From Bacteroidetes bacterium UKL13-3 (GTDB lineage: Bacteria; Bacteroidota; Bacteroidia; UKL13-3), in NCBI GenBank assembly GCA_001602415.1, contig CP012155.1:2350223-2414222 (forward strand): a DNA stretch of 64,000 bases. The letters run 5' to 3'. Positions within the stretch are counted from its first letter, which is position 1, and every line of letters starts with the position of its first letter. The position numbers were made by a program, and so were the translations under genes. Shown here in pieces: positions 37,334 to 46,037 of this stretch. The notes beneath the pieces are model-generated. The model was given only the letters and a program-made list of their open reading frames with translations. It searched no databases and was not told the origin of the DNA.

Positions 37334-38106
37334 CTCCTAAAATACTCTTAACGTTTGATGTAGAAGAATTTGATATTCCTGAAGAGTACGGGCAAGTTAT
37401 TGACTGGAATACCAAAATACAAATAGGCACCACAGGATTGGAAGAAGTACTTAAGTTAATTGTACCCTCTCACATTCCTTGTACTTTTTTCACCACAGCT
37501 AAGTTTGCACAAGCACAGCCTTCTCTCATTCAATCGCTATCATCCTTTCACGAAATAGCGTCACATGGTTATGATCATTCTCATTTTGAAGTAACTCATC
37601 TCAAGCTATCGAAAGATATATTGGAAAATATTACACAACAACAAATAAACGGTTACCGAATGGCTCGGTTAGCCCCAGTTAATAATTCGGAAATTGAGAA
37701 GGCAGGATACCAATATAACTCATCCATGAATCCAACATGGATTCCGGGGCGATACAATAACCTCAATAAACCACGCCACCCTTATTTTGTAAACAACACC
37801 TTAATTATTCCAACCTCTGTAACAACTAATTTTAGAATACCACTATTTTGGCTCACCATTAAAAACTTTCCGATGTGGTGGATTAAAAGAGAACTGATCT
37901 ATACATTGAAAAAAGATGGATTTTTGTCCCTGTATTTTCATCCTTGGGAATTTACAGATACCTCCGGTTTTGGATTGCCAGGTTATATTTCCAAGCGCAA
38001 TGGGCCTGAAATGATTAAACGGCTAACTGAGTTGATTATACTTTTAAAACAACATGGAGAATTTGTTACGATGAATGCCTTTGCCAAAATTTTTACGAAA
38101 CCATAA
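37330..38106 (+). CDS. polysaccharide deacetylase family protein
   Basis: The 258-residue protein has the NodB homology fold: LLTFDVEEFD (catalytic Asp and metal-binding Asp region) near the start, SHGYDHSHF (metal-binding His pair), YRMARLAP and the late LYFHPWEF motif with the conserved His. There is no signal peptide, so it may act on cytoplasmic or lipid-linked sugars. It is coupled to the GT2 gene by an ATGA overlap and converges with the ygiD-like gene, overlapping it by 14 bases. Confidence 0.88.
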   Translation: MTPKILLTFDVEEFDIPEEYGQVIDWNTKIQIGTTGLEEVLKLIVPSHIPCTFFTTAKFAQAQPSLIQSLSSFHEIASHGYDHSHFEVTHLKLSKDILENITQQQINGYRMARLAPVNNSEIEKAGYQYNSSMNPTWIPGRYNNLNKPRHPYFVNNTLIIPTSVTTNFRIPLFWLTIKNFPMWWIKRELIYTLKKDGFLSLYFHPWEFTDTSGFGLPGYISKRNGPEMIKRLTELIILLKQHGEFVTMNAFAKIFTKP

Positions 38107-38923
38107 AACACCGCATACTAATTGATCCCATTTGCATCTCTTCATAAAATAATTTGAGCTCTTCGTTTTTTTGCTGCAAAGCCGCAGCGTATAACATGGG
38201 ATGATAATGTTCGTTGGTTGGAATGGATAATTGAACAGCCTTTCCAAACGGAGCATAATCAATTAACGGAGCATGATTATGCGATTGAAGATTTGCCTTT
38301 ACCTTTTCATCAAACTCTATTGCCCAATCGTATCCTTTCGCATTTGGATTATTCCAATCTAGCATTCCCTGATTGTGAACGATATTTCCACTACCAATGA
38401 TAAGCAATCCCTTATTGCGGAGGGCATTCAACTCTTTAGCCAAATTATAGTGATAAGCAGGACCTTTACTAAAATCTAAACTCAACTGAAAAACCGGAAT
38501 ATTTGCATCCGGATACATTTGCTTTAAAACCGCCCAAGCTCCATGATCTAAAACCCACTCATCGTCATGTAATACTTTTGTAGAGGTAATTTGGCTGCTA
38601 ACCATTTTAGCAAATTCGGGTGATCCATTTGCCGGATATTGAACATCAAATAATGCTTTTGGAAATCTACCAAAATCGTGAATGGTTTTAGGAGCAGGAG
38701 ATACATGAACAAAGGTTCCGCGGGTTTGCCAGTGAGCCGATACTACCATAATGGCCTTGGGTTTTTCCAAACTTTGCCCAAGTTTTTGTAAACTTTTAGT
38801 ATAGCTATTTTGCTCTATGGCATTCATGGGGGAACCATGCCCAATAAACAACGCAGGCATTCGCGATGTATTTTTTTCAGTTAACAATTCGTTACCAAAT
38901 GTTCTTAAATCCAAAGTAGTCAT
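38093..38923 (-). CDS. ygiD: YgiD-like 4,5-DOPA extradiol dioxygenase family protein
   Basis: The 276-residue enzyme belongs to the LigB-type extradiol dioxygenase superfamily. Metal-binding and active-site features are visible: FIGHGSPMNA (His) near residue 28, VVSAHWQT (His) near residue 61, DHGAWAVL (His) near 125, and GSGNIVHN (His). Members open catechol rings such as DOPA in vitro, but their natural substrate in most bacteria is unsettled. The gene ends inside the convergent deacetylase gene. Confidence 0.9.
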   Translation of the reverse strand: MTTLDLRTFGNELLTEKNTSRMPALFIGHGSPMNAIEQNSYTKSLQKLGQSLEKPKAIMVVSAHWQTRGTFVHVSPAPKTIHDFGRFPKALFDVQYPANGSPEFAKMVSSQITSTKVLHDDEWVLDHGAWAVLKQMYPDANIPVFQLSLDFSKGPAYHYNLAKELNALRNKGLLIIGSGNIVHNQGMLDWNNPNAKGYDWAIEFDEKVKANLQSHNHAPLIDYAPFGKAVQLSIPTNEHYHPMLYAAALQQKNEELKLFYEEMQMGSISMRCFMVS

Positions 38924-38980
38924 AACGGCTAATCATCCCAGGCTTTTAATAAACTCACTTCTTTTCATCACACTAAATTA

Positions 38981-39017
38981 AAAAAAATAAGCATGGTGTA
39001 TTGCACCCATGCTTATT
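38981..39017 (-). terminator. terminator of the yceI transcript
   Basis: On the minus strand AATAAGCATGG pairs perfectly with CCATGCTTATT around a loop of about nine bases and is followed by eight T residues. It lies about 64 bases downstream of the yceI-like stop codon. Confidence 0.85.
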
Positions 39018-39080
39018 AACCACTAAACTATGAAATGTTCACTCGGCCTACTCACTTGCATCGTGAACATATCACGGTAA

Positions 39081-39692
39081 TTATTTTCCTGCAACTACGC
39101 GTACTTTAATATTAAAATCGTTATCTATAGCTTTATCACCAATTCCTTCGAAGAATGATTTTGAACCATATTTAATATCCCATTTGGTGCGGTCTATATT
39201 AAAATCGGCATTAGCGGTAACAGTGTTTCCTTTTACAATAATAATTGCAGGGAAAGAAACTTCGTTTGTAATACCTTTTATGTTTAAATCAGCTGTTACG
39301 TTGAAGTTCTCAGCAGTTTTACTACCTTTAATCGCTTCAACTTTTTTAATTGTTAATACAGATTTAGTGTTTTTTTCTACAGAGAAGAAATCATCTGATT
39401 TTAAATGTCCTTCAAGCTTTCCTTTGTATTCACCTTGCAAATCGGTAACGTTAATTGAAGTCATATCCACTTCAATTGCACCTCCTGTAATCATTCCTTT
39501 GTCAACTGTAACATTTCCACCTGAAACATTGATTGTTCCAAAATGTTCGCCTGTTACTTTTTTAGCATGCCACTTTAATGTGCTTGCTTTAGCATCTACT
39601 TTTAATGACTTGCTTGCCTTGGTGTTTTTTGGCTCTCCTGCAAATACCGATAATCCCAGACCGATAAATGCTACTAGTGTTAGTTTTTTCAT
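39081..39692 (-). CDS. YceI-like periplasmic lipocalin-fold protein
   Basis: The 203-residue protein has a signal peptide (cleavage near VFAGE) and the YceI pattern: LKWHAKKVTGEHFGTI near residue 38, then MTSINVTDL, GHLKSDDFF, and FNIDRTKWDIKYGS near the C-terminus. YceI proteins bind polyisoprenoid lipids such as isoprenoid quinones. It is 20 bases downstream of a MarR-type gene on the same strand, a common pairing that suggests MarR control. A terminator follows at 38981. Confidence 0.92.
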   Translation of the reverse strand: MKKLTLVAFIGLGLSVFAGEPKNTKASKSLKVDAKASTLKWHAKKVTGEHFGTINVSGGNVTVDKGMITGGAIEVDMTSINVTDLQGEYKGKLEGHLKSDDFFSVEKNTKSVLTIKKVEAIKGSKTAENFNVTADLNIKGITNEVSFPAIIIVKGNTVTANADFNIDRTKWDIKYGSKSFFEGIGDKAIDNDFNIKVRVVAGK

Positions 39693-39712
39693 GTGTTAAA
39701 TTGTTTATGTGT

Positions 39713-40171
39713 TTAGTTTTGTGTTCTTAATTTATCTAGCAATTCATTGAGTTGGCTTGACTCTTCTTCTGATAACAGAATCATCTTTGATTCTTGTTCT
39801 TCAATCACCGAATCAAGTTGTGTGAGCAAGTTTTTTCCAGCATCTGTGATAAAAATTTCTACCGAACGTCTATCGCTTTTGCATCCAACTCTTTCAACCA
39901 AGTTTTTCTCTTTTAGTTTATCAATTAATCGAGATGCATTTGAGTTTTTATCCAACATCCTCTCTTGAATCCCATTCACACCTATTGGATTTCCTCTTTG
40001 ACCCCTTAAAATCCTTAGCACATTATACTGCTCGCCCGATATTCCATAAGATTTAAACAAACGAGTTTGATTACATCTCAACCATCCGGCCGTAAAGATG
40101 ATGTTCAAGGTTGCCTTCTGCTTGTTGCTTGAAAACTTTGTTTGTTGTATTTCTTTTTCGAGTATTATCAA
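39713..40171 (-). CDS. MarR-family transcriptional regulator
   Basis: The 152-residue protein has the winged-helix MarR fold with YNVLRILRGQRGNPIGVNGI (helix-turn-helix region, residues about 50 to 70), NASRLIDKLKEKNLVERV, and SDRRSVEIFIT (wing). The start is TTG at 40171: the codon just upstream is TAA, and the nearest ATG (40182) is in another frame and stops after four codons. Palindromes overlap and precede the start, so autoregulation with yceI is likely. Confidence 0.88.
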   Translation of the reverse strand: MIILEKEIQQTKFSSNKQKATLNIIFTAGWLRCNQTRLFKSYGISGEQYNVLRILRGQRGNPIGVNGIQERMLDKNSNASRLIDKLKEKNLVERVGCKSDRRSVEIFITDAGKNLLTQLDSVIEEQESKMILLSEEESSQLNELLDKLRTQN

Positions 40172-40202
40172 TTAATTGTCATGCAAATATATGTATATAC
40201 AT
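40169..40202. promoter_or_regulatory. candidate MarR operator palindromes
   Basis: Two perfect palindromes lie here: CAATTAATTG at 40169 to 40178, overlapping the marR start codon, and ATGTATATACAT at 40191 to 40202. ATTAATTGT also recurs as a direct repeat at 40171 and 40201. Sites of this form are typical of MarR autoregulation. Confidence 0.45.
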
Positions 40203-40383
40203 TAATTGTATAAACAATACTATCTGTTGATCTGAAAATATTGTCTAAATAATTAGTCTTTAGGCATTAAAAATAATTCGCTACCTTCCATAGATCTAGA
40301 AAATCATTTTAAAAGTAAACTGCGGTATTGTAAACCGAAAATTGCCTTATCGTAAATATAAACGTTTTTACAGCGAATCAGTT

Positions 40384-41454
40384 TTGAAAAAATATTTACT
40401 GCTTTTTATGCTGCTTTATTGCGGAGGGATTTTGGCCCAAAAAGACTCAACCATGTTTGTCCATCAACCCAATCGTAACGATAATATTAGCGACTTGTCG
40501 GATGAAATTAACATTACACCATTTATTCATAATGCATCAAACGGGTTTGAATTACGTGCAAAGAAAAACTTGCGTTATGATCCAAATGAGAGCATTGGTT
40601 TTGGATTGCGGCTATCGCACAAATGGCTCATTTTGGCGATTGGTTATGGCCCTAAGAATATTCAAGAGAAAAAACACGGTAGCACAGATTATCTCAATAT
40701 AACCCTTAATTCTTATGGTAAACAACTGGGATTTGATGCCTACTATTTAGCATACAACGGTTATTATATTTCCAATCCTGCAGGTATACCAGAACTCAAT
40801 CAAGCATACGGGAAAAATTTCCCTACACTGCCAGGTTTATCTACTTTAAATATTGGATGTAATTTATTTTATGTATTTAACCACCAAAAATTTCCGTACC
40901 GTGCGCCCTTTGTTCAAAATGAATTGCAAAAACGCTCGGCAGGATCTTTTATTTTAACTGCATCCTTTTCCTACTACAATCTCAAATCGGATACAGGAAT
41001 TATTCTGGCTTTAGCCTACAATCACATTCCAACTGAATCAAGAATAACTGATGGCTCATTTAATAGTTTGAGCATAATGCCAGGCTATACATTTACGCTT
41101 GTTGGTTTAAAGCGGTTCTTTTTTACGCTGTCGCCCTCAATGGGAGTAATGGTTCAATATCAAACCTATTGCATTGAAAATGAAACACAAACGCGAAACG
41201 TTGTTGATATAGCCCCTCGAATTATGACTAGAGTTGCAATGGGTTATAATGGAAAACATTTTTATACTGGCTTCAATGGAGTTTTGGATAACTATAATGT
41301 ACATCTTGCTAACAAAGATTTTTTACTCTATACAATTGGTGGTGGCTCCTTCTAAGTTGGTTATCGCTTTGGCGTTCCAAAATCGTTGCAAAAAGTATTT
41401 GATAAACTCGAATACTATCATCCTCAAAAAATAATTCAACGTTTAAAAAACTAA
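40384..41454 (+). pseudogene. second DUF4421 family gene, interrupted by in-frame TAA near its end
   Basis: The likely start is TTG 40384, giving signal peptide KKYLLLFMLLYCGG with cleavage near ILAQ; there is no upstream ATG in frame. The barrel-like body resembles the gene at 20577. TAA at 41353 to 41355 falls inside the last strand: GGGSF-stop-VGYRFGVPKSL, and the same frame continues 32 codons to TAA at 41452. Aligned with the paralogue, YFRIFFGRRF places Arg at the stop position, so AAA (Lys) to TAA is likely. The extension overlaps the convergent acyltransferase stop by four bases. The truncated protein would lack its final strand. Confidence 0.72.
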
Positions 41455-42326
41455 ACTTGGTTGCGTTTGTGTTTCCACCTACGATGACTCCATAACCACA
41501 ATTCGGGTTTGTTAATAATGTCAGCCTCGAGGATTTTAGTGTGTTGCTCAGTAATCCAGTTATCGGCAGTATCCTTAGGCGTTTTGGTAATAACAGTAAA
41601 AGATGTTTCATAATATCCCCTCTTAACCCTATTAATATGAACAAACACAACCGGACGATTGAGCTTTTTAGCAATCTTCTCAGTACCTAAAAAAACAGGA
41701 GTATCTTGATTTAGGAATGTCATCCAATGACAAGCATCTTTGTTACTCGGTGTTTGATCGGCCAAAAAACCTGTAGCTGTTAACAAATCCTTTCTCCTAA
41801 TCATTTCTTTTATAGAAACTTGCATAGGAATAAGTCCAACCCCCCAGCGTGAGCGAAGTTTATATGTTAACCAATCCATAAAAGGACTGCTCAATGGATG
41901 ATACAACACATCTTGCTGGAATGTACCTTTAAGATGAAAACTTTGTCCGCACCACTCCCAATTACCATAATGCCCCAACACAAAAATAATTGGCTGATTT
42001 TGCTGCCTAAATTCTTCGAGAATCTCGGCATTAATGAAGCGGAAACGGTTTTGGATAGCAATTGGCGACATAACCAATTGTTTGAAACTCTCCAAAAACA
42101 AATCAATCATAAAAGCGTAGTACTTTTTGCCTATTTGCTTAATTTCTGCTTCAGACTTCTGCGGAAATGAGTTCTTCAAATTTTGATAGATAACATTTTT
42201 ACGATAACCAATAAAATGGTATCCCAAAACATATAACAGATCTGAAACCTTATAGTATATAGGAAACGGTAACGACACTAATGCATATATGGGCAATGCA
42301 AATATTGTATATAAAATCTTTTTCAT
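41451..42326 (-). CDS. LpxL/HtrB-type lipid A acyltransferase
   Basis: The 291-residue protein has an N-terminal membrane anchor (LYTIFALPIYALVSLPF) and the lysophospholipid acyltransferase core with the catalytic HX4E motif in LGHYGNWEWCGQ near residue 127, then YHPLSSPFMDWL and FLADQTPSNKD. It adds a secondary acyl chain to lipid A. ATG 42326 is chosen because it begins the anchor; the frame stays open upstream to 42515 but that part overlaps the GreA-like gene on the other strand. Confidence 0.9.
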   Translation of the reverse strand: MKKILYTIFALPIYALVSLPFPIYYKVSDLLYVLGYHFIGYRKNVIYQNLKNSFPQKSEAEIKQIGKKYYAFMIDLFLESFKQLVMSPIAIQNRFRFINAEILEEFRQQNQPIIFVLGHYGNWEWCGQSFHLKGTFQQDVLYHPLSSPFMDWLTYKLRSRWGVGLIPMQVSIKEMIRRKDLLTATGFLADQTPSNKDACHWMTFLNQDTPVFLGTEKIAKKLNRPVVFVHINRVKRGYYETSFTVITKTPKDTADNWITEQHTKILEADIINKPELWLWSHRRWKHKRNQV

Positions 42327-42367
42327 TACACAACAAATGTAATGGTTTCTTATTTTTACCGCAGAAA

Positions 42368-42820
42368 ATGAATATTCCATCCAAAGAAAGTATTTTACAA
42401 GCCTGCAGGGATATGTTGCTGGACAGAATTGCACATGCCGAAAAGGCGATGAATGCTGCCCAAGAATCATCCAACAGTGAAGACAAAAGCAGCGCAGGCG
42501 ACAAATATGAAACATCGAGAGCCATGGGGCAACTTGATAGAAACATGAACGCTAAACAATTGTTTCAAGCACAACATGAATTACAAGAACTTCATAAAAT
42601 AGATATTCAACCCACACAAAATATTAGAAGCGGTGCACTCTTAATTTGCAATACAGATATTTACTTTATAGCCATTGGCTTAGGGCCGATTACAGTTCAT
42701 AATAAAAAAATAATAGTATTATCATCAAAATCGCCTTTAGCATTAGCAATGTGGGGTAAGAGGATAGGAGATAATTTCACCTTCAATCAACGAAAACTGT
42801 TAATTAAAAGTGTTTTATAG
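42368..42820 (+). CDS. GreA/GreB C-terminal-like small protein
   Basis: The 150-residue protein starts MNIPSKESILQAC at ATG 42368. It has an N-terminal helical part with an acidic/polar stretch (QESSNSEDKSSAGDKYE, where GreA proteins have a coiled coil with acidic tip). The C-terminal domain contains VLSSKSPLALAMWGKRIGD, closely matching the FKBP-like GreA C-terminal motif. It is shorter in the coiled coil than GreA, so it may bind RNA polymerase without transcript cleavage activity. Related Bacteroidota proteins are often mislabelled as 3-oxoacyl-ACP synthase. Function is inferred from fold. Confidence 0.65.
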   Translation: MNIPSKESILQACRDMLLDRIAHAEKAMNAAQESSNSEDKSSAGDKYETSRAMGQLDRNMNAKQLFQAQHELQELHKIDIQPTQNIRSGALLICNTDIYFIAIGLGPITVHNKKIIVLSSKSPLALAMWGKRIGDNFTFNQRKLLIKSVL

Positions 42821-42911
42821 ACACGTCAACAAATTACTTAACAATTACAACTCAATTTAATTCCTTGCAAATTATACTTTGAGGCTTAAATTTGACCAAC
42901 ATTTCAAAAAT

Positions 42912-43895
42912 ATGACTGCATCATCTATAACGCCTACTCGAAAAGAAATTATGTTGCATTTGGGACAATCAGTTGATCAATACACAACTGAATTCCTCAA
43001 ACCTATTGAAACAAATTGGCAAGCATCTGAATTGTTACCCCTCACTTCTGAAACAACCTTTATTGCCGATTTGAAAACCATACAGGAACAAGCCGAAGGT
43101 TTATCCTACGATTTGCTTGCCGTTTTGGTTGCAGATACCATTACCGAAGAAGCTTTGCCAACATACGAAACTTGGCTAGCGGGAGTTGAAGGTGTTGATC
43201 AATATGGAAACAATGGTTGGATGAAATGGTTGAGAGGGTGGACTGCCGAAGAGAACCGTCATGGTGATGTGTTAAACCGGTATTTATATTTATGCGGACG
43301 TATTAATATGCGTGAGTTTGAAGCCTCAACCCAATATTTAATTGCAGACGGATTTAACAATGGCGCGGGAGATGACCCTTACCGTAATTTTGTGTATACT
43401 AGTTTTCAGGAGTTGGCAACCAACATATCGCACCGAAGAGTAGCCAGTATAGCCAAACAACAAGGCAGTAACATTTTATCAAAACTATGTGGATTGGTTG
43501 CTGCCGATGAAGCCCGACATGCCAAAGCATACAAAACATTTGTTTCTAAAATTTTTGAACTCGACCCTAATGAAATGATTTTGGCATTTGAGGATATGAT
43601 GCGTAAAAAAATTGCGATGCCATCTCAATACCTTCGTCAATTGGGCGAAGAAGTGGGTATATTTTCCAACTTTAGTGATGCCGCTCAACGTATAGGCGTT
43701 TATACAGCTTTCGATTACACCGATATTTTAAAATCGCTTATTGAAGAGTGGGAAATTGAAAGCATACGCGGCTTGCAAGAGTCAGGCGAAAAAGCTCGAG
43801 ATTATATTATTACATTACCAGATAGATTAAACAGAATTGCAGAGCGCATGCGTGTTCCCGATACGCATTATAAATTCAATTGGATATTAGCTTAG
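42912..43895 (+). CDS. acyl-ACP desaturase (ferritin-like di-iron)
   Basis: The 327-residue protein belongs to the soluble stearoyl-ACP desaturase family, which introduces a double bond into acyl-ACP using a di-iron centre and ferredoxin. The two iron-binding motifs EENRHGD (near residue 115) and DEARHAK (near 203) are complete. ATG 42912 (MTASSITPTRK) is chosen over in-frame upstream codons that lack family-like sequence. The neighbouring acyltransferase suggests shared membrane-lipid roles, but the two are convergent and not one operon. Confidence 0.93.
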   Translation: MTASSITPTRKEIMLHLGQSVDQYTTEFLKPIETNWQASELLPLTSETTFIADLKTIQEQAEGLSYDLLAVLVADTITEEALPTYETWLAGVEGVDQYGNNGWMKWLRGWTAEENRHGDVLNRYLYLCGRINMREFEASTQYLIADGFNNGAGDDPYRNFVYTSFQELATNISHRRVASIAKQQGSNILSKLCGLVAADEARHAKAYKTFVSKIFELDPNEMILAFEDMMRKKIAMPSQYLRQLGEEVGIFSNFSDAAQRIGVYTAFDYTDILKSLIEEWEIESIRGLQESGEKARDYIITLPDRLNRIAERMRVPDTHYKFNWILA

Positions 43896-43909
43896 TTGCA
43901 GTGGTTTCC

Positions 43910-43917
43910 TATATTTG
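43910..43917 (+). promoter_or_regulatory. putative -7 box of a gene cut by the IS
   Basis: TATATTTG matches TAnnTTTG and lies 29 bases before ATG 43947, whose frame is cut off by the IS1595-type end. Confidence 0.4.
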
Positions 43918-43946
43918 AGGCTCATTTAAAAGTAGTACCCTCTTTT

Positions 43947-43982
43947 ATGAAACTCATCCCGCATTGCAATATCATTTTTTAG
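43947..43982 (+). pseudogene. start of a gene truncated by the IS1595-type element
   Basis: ATG 43947 reads MKLIPHCNIIF and then TAG, where the AG comes from the IS left end at 43981. With the -7 box at 43910 this looks like the first 11 codons of a gene whose remainder is absent. It is too short to identify. Confidence 0.3.
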
Positions 43983-44072
43983 AATAACTCATATACTTAC
44001 CCCAAATAAAAAATGTTAGCCTGCAGATAGGCTGCGGATTGAAGAAAGAGCTTTGAATAAAAATAACAGATT

Positions 44073-44945
44073 ATGTTCAAAGGGTATGACATTTTAGACT
44101 TTGTTCGCACATATTGCGAAGAGTCGATTTGCCAAGAATATTTGGCGAATGCGAAATGGGGAAACGGTTTCAGATGTGTAAAATGTGGGAACACAAGTTG
44201 GAGCAGGGTGGCTGAAACCTATAACCGTAAATGCAATAAGTGCAAACATATTGAGTCGCCTACATCGGGAACACTCTTCCACAAAGTGAAATCCCCCCTG
44301 ACTAAAGCTTTTCTATTTGTGTTTTTAGTAAGCACAAGTAAGAAAGGAATAAGTAGCTATGAGTTGGCTCGCAAATTGAGTTTACGACAAACTACCTGTT
44401 ACTTTTTTAGCAGAAAAATAATGAAGGCGATGAATATTAAAGAGCCTAAACTTTTGGATGGCAAAGTGGATGTAGATGAGTTTTTTGTAGGAGGTCCTGA
44501 AACGGGTAAACCCGGCAGAAGTAAAGGAAAGAAGAAACAAGTAGTGATGGTAATACAAATGAAGAAAAAGGGAATTGTACGATGTTATGCCAACCAAATA
44601 CCTAGTGCTGGAACGAAACAATTGAAGCCGTTTTTTCAAAAGTATATAAGCAAGGAAGCATTAATAAGGACTGATAAATGGCGAGGTTACAGACCTTTGA
44701 AATACTTATTTCCATGGCTAAAACAGGAGGTATCGGTGCCTAAAAACAACTTCAGGTTATTTCATAGGCAAGTAATGATGCTCAAGGCTTGGTTAAGAGG
44801 AATCCATCACCAAGCAAAACATTTACAACCGTACCTTGATGAGTTTACTTGGAGATTTAACAATAGAAACAATCCTAACTTGTTCGATATTTTGATATCT
44901 TCGATGATGAAAGAAAAAGCGACTCCAATTAAACTGTTAACCTGA
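44073..44945 (+). CDS. IS1595-family transposase (ISXO2-like)
   Basis: The 290-residue transposase has an N-terminal zinc ribbon (CVKCG and CNKCK, residues about 35 to 58) and the DDE-type core with VDVDEFFVGG, RTDKWRGY and a C-terminal FTWRFNNR motif. Family assignment follows from that combination. Its last codons (LLT, stop) come from the IS982 end: the stop TGA at 44943 lies inside that element's left repeat. The change affects only about eight terminal residues, so activity may be kept. Confidence 0.9.
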   Translation: MFKGYDILDFVRTYCEESICQEYLANAKWGNGFRCVKCGNTSWSRVAETYNRKCNKCKHIESPTSGTLFHKVKSPLTKAFLFVFLVSTSKKGISSYELARKLSLRQTTCYFFSRKIMKAMNIKEPKLLDGKVDVDEFFVGGPETGKPGRSKGKKKQVVMVIQMKKKGIVRCYANQIPSAGTKQLKPFFQKYISKEALIRTDKWRGYRPLKYLFPWLKQEVSVPKNNFRLFHRQVMMLKAWLRGIHHQAKHLQPYLDEFTWRFNNRNNPNLFDILISSMMKEKATPIKLLT

Positions 44946-46006
44946 GTTCGGGATAAGAAAGTGTTGATTATTTTGTTTATAATTATTTGGTAATCAAATA
45001 ATTAGTAGCATTGGAAGTGTTAATTTTGTAGTCCAAAAAAACATAAAAAACACACCAATGCTACGAGATAAAATTACAGAAACTTTTGTAAAAGTTGATG
45101 ATTTCTGCAATGAATTTGAAATTTTGTATTCAAAACACCAATTACCCGCACCATCAAACGTTAAAACAAGAAATAGAAAAGCCGGAATGTGTGACTCTGA
45201 AATTATCACACTCCTGATTGCGTTTCATGGTGGTCAATTCAGGAATTTCAAGCATTTTTATGTGGACTATGTGTCTGTTCATTTAAGAGAAGATTTTCCC
45301 GGATTGGTTTCCTATAACAGGTTTATTGAATTGAGTCATCGTTGTGCTATTGCATTCATGTTGTTTCTCCATCATTGTTGCAAAGGCGAGTGCACTGGCA
45401 TTAGCTTTATTGATTCTACTGTACTGCGTGTTTGTCACAACAAAAGGATAAAGCGTAATAAAACATTTAAAGGCTTTGCAGAGGTTGGTAAATCATCAAT
45501 GGGATGGTTCTTTGGCTTTAAACTTCACCTGATTATAAACGACAAAGGTGAGATATTATCTTTGTTTCTAACCAAAGGAAATGTGGATGATAGAGATGCT
45601 AAAACAATTACCAATATGACTAAAGACCTTTTCGGAAAACTATTTGGAGATAAGGGATATATCTCAAAAGCATTGAGTGATCTGCTTTTTGGCAACGGTA
45701 TACAACTCATTACAGCTGTAAGAAGAAACATGAAATCTAAAGCATTGAGCAATGAAGAGAAACTTCTTTTAAGGAAACGGTCCGTGATTGAAACCGTAAA
45801 TGATGAGTTAAAAAACATTTGTCAAGTTGAACATACAAGACATCGCTCTATCAGCGGTTTTCTTCTTAATGTTATGAGTGCAATTGCTGCGTATTCTTTC
45901 TTTCCTAAAAAACCTTCCATCAAAAAAGATATTGAGGAAACAAACCCTCAGCTTATCAAGCAACTTGAACAACAATTGACATTAGCTGCTTAAACCGAAC
46001 TCAGGT
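44940..46006 (+). mobile_element. IS982-family insertion sequence
   Basis: ACCTGAGTTCGG at the left end and CCGAACTCAGGT at the right end form perfect terminal inverted repeats. TGTTA flanks both sides as a likely five-base target duplication. The element holds one intact transposase gene and sits at the 3' end of the IS1595-type transposase gene. Confidence 0.85.
45058..45993 (+). CDS. IS982-family transposase
   Basis: The 311-residue DDE transposase has catalytic residues visible in FIDSTVLRVC, FGDKGYIS and the Glu of RSVIETVNDELK. The N-terminal MLRDKITETFVKVDDFC and the SYNRFIEL motif are typical of IS982. It is full length with no internal stop, and ends 13 bases before the right inverted repeat end, so the element looks intact and possibly active. 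Confidence 0.93.
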   Translation: MLRDKITETFVKVDDFCNEFEILYSKHQLPAPSNVKTRNRKAGMCDSEIITLLIAFHGGQFRNFKHFYVDYVSVHLREDFPGLVSYNRFIELSHRCAIAFMLFLHHCCKGECTGISFIDSTVLRVCHNKRIKRNKTFKGFAEVGKSSMGWFFGFKLHLIINDKGEILSLFLTKGNVDDRDAKTITNMTKDLFGKLFGDKGYISKALSDLLFGNGIQLITAVRRNMKSKALSNEEKLLLRKRSVIETVNDELKNICQVEHTRHRSISGFLLNVMSAIAAYSFFPKKPSIKKDIEETNPQLIKQLEQQLTLAA

Positions 46007-46037
46007 TGTTAAATTCTTACTGGGGTAGCTAAATGAG

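Noticed and set aside
39184-39699. Plus-strand open frame of about 170 codons
   Set aside because: It is antisense to the yceI-like gene, which has a signal peptide, family motifs, a regulator gene and a terminator on the other strand.
42327-42515. N-terminal extension of the acyltransferase
   Set aside because: It is cysteine-rich shadow sequence antisense to the GreA-like gene and precedes a normal membrane anchor at 42326.
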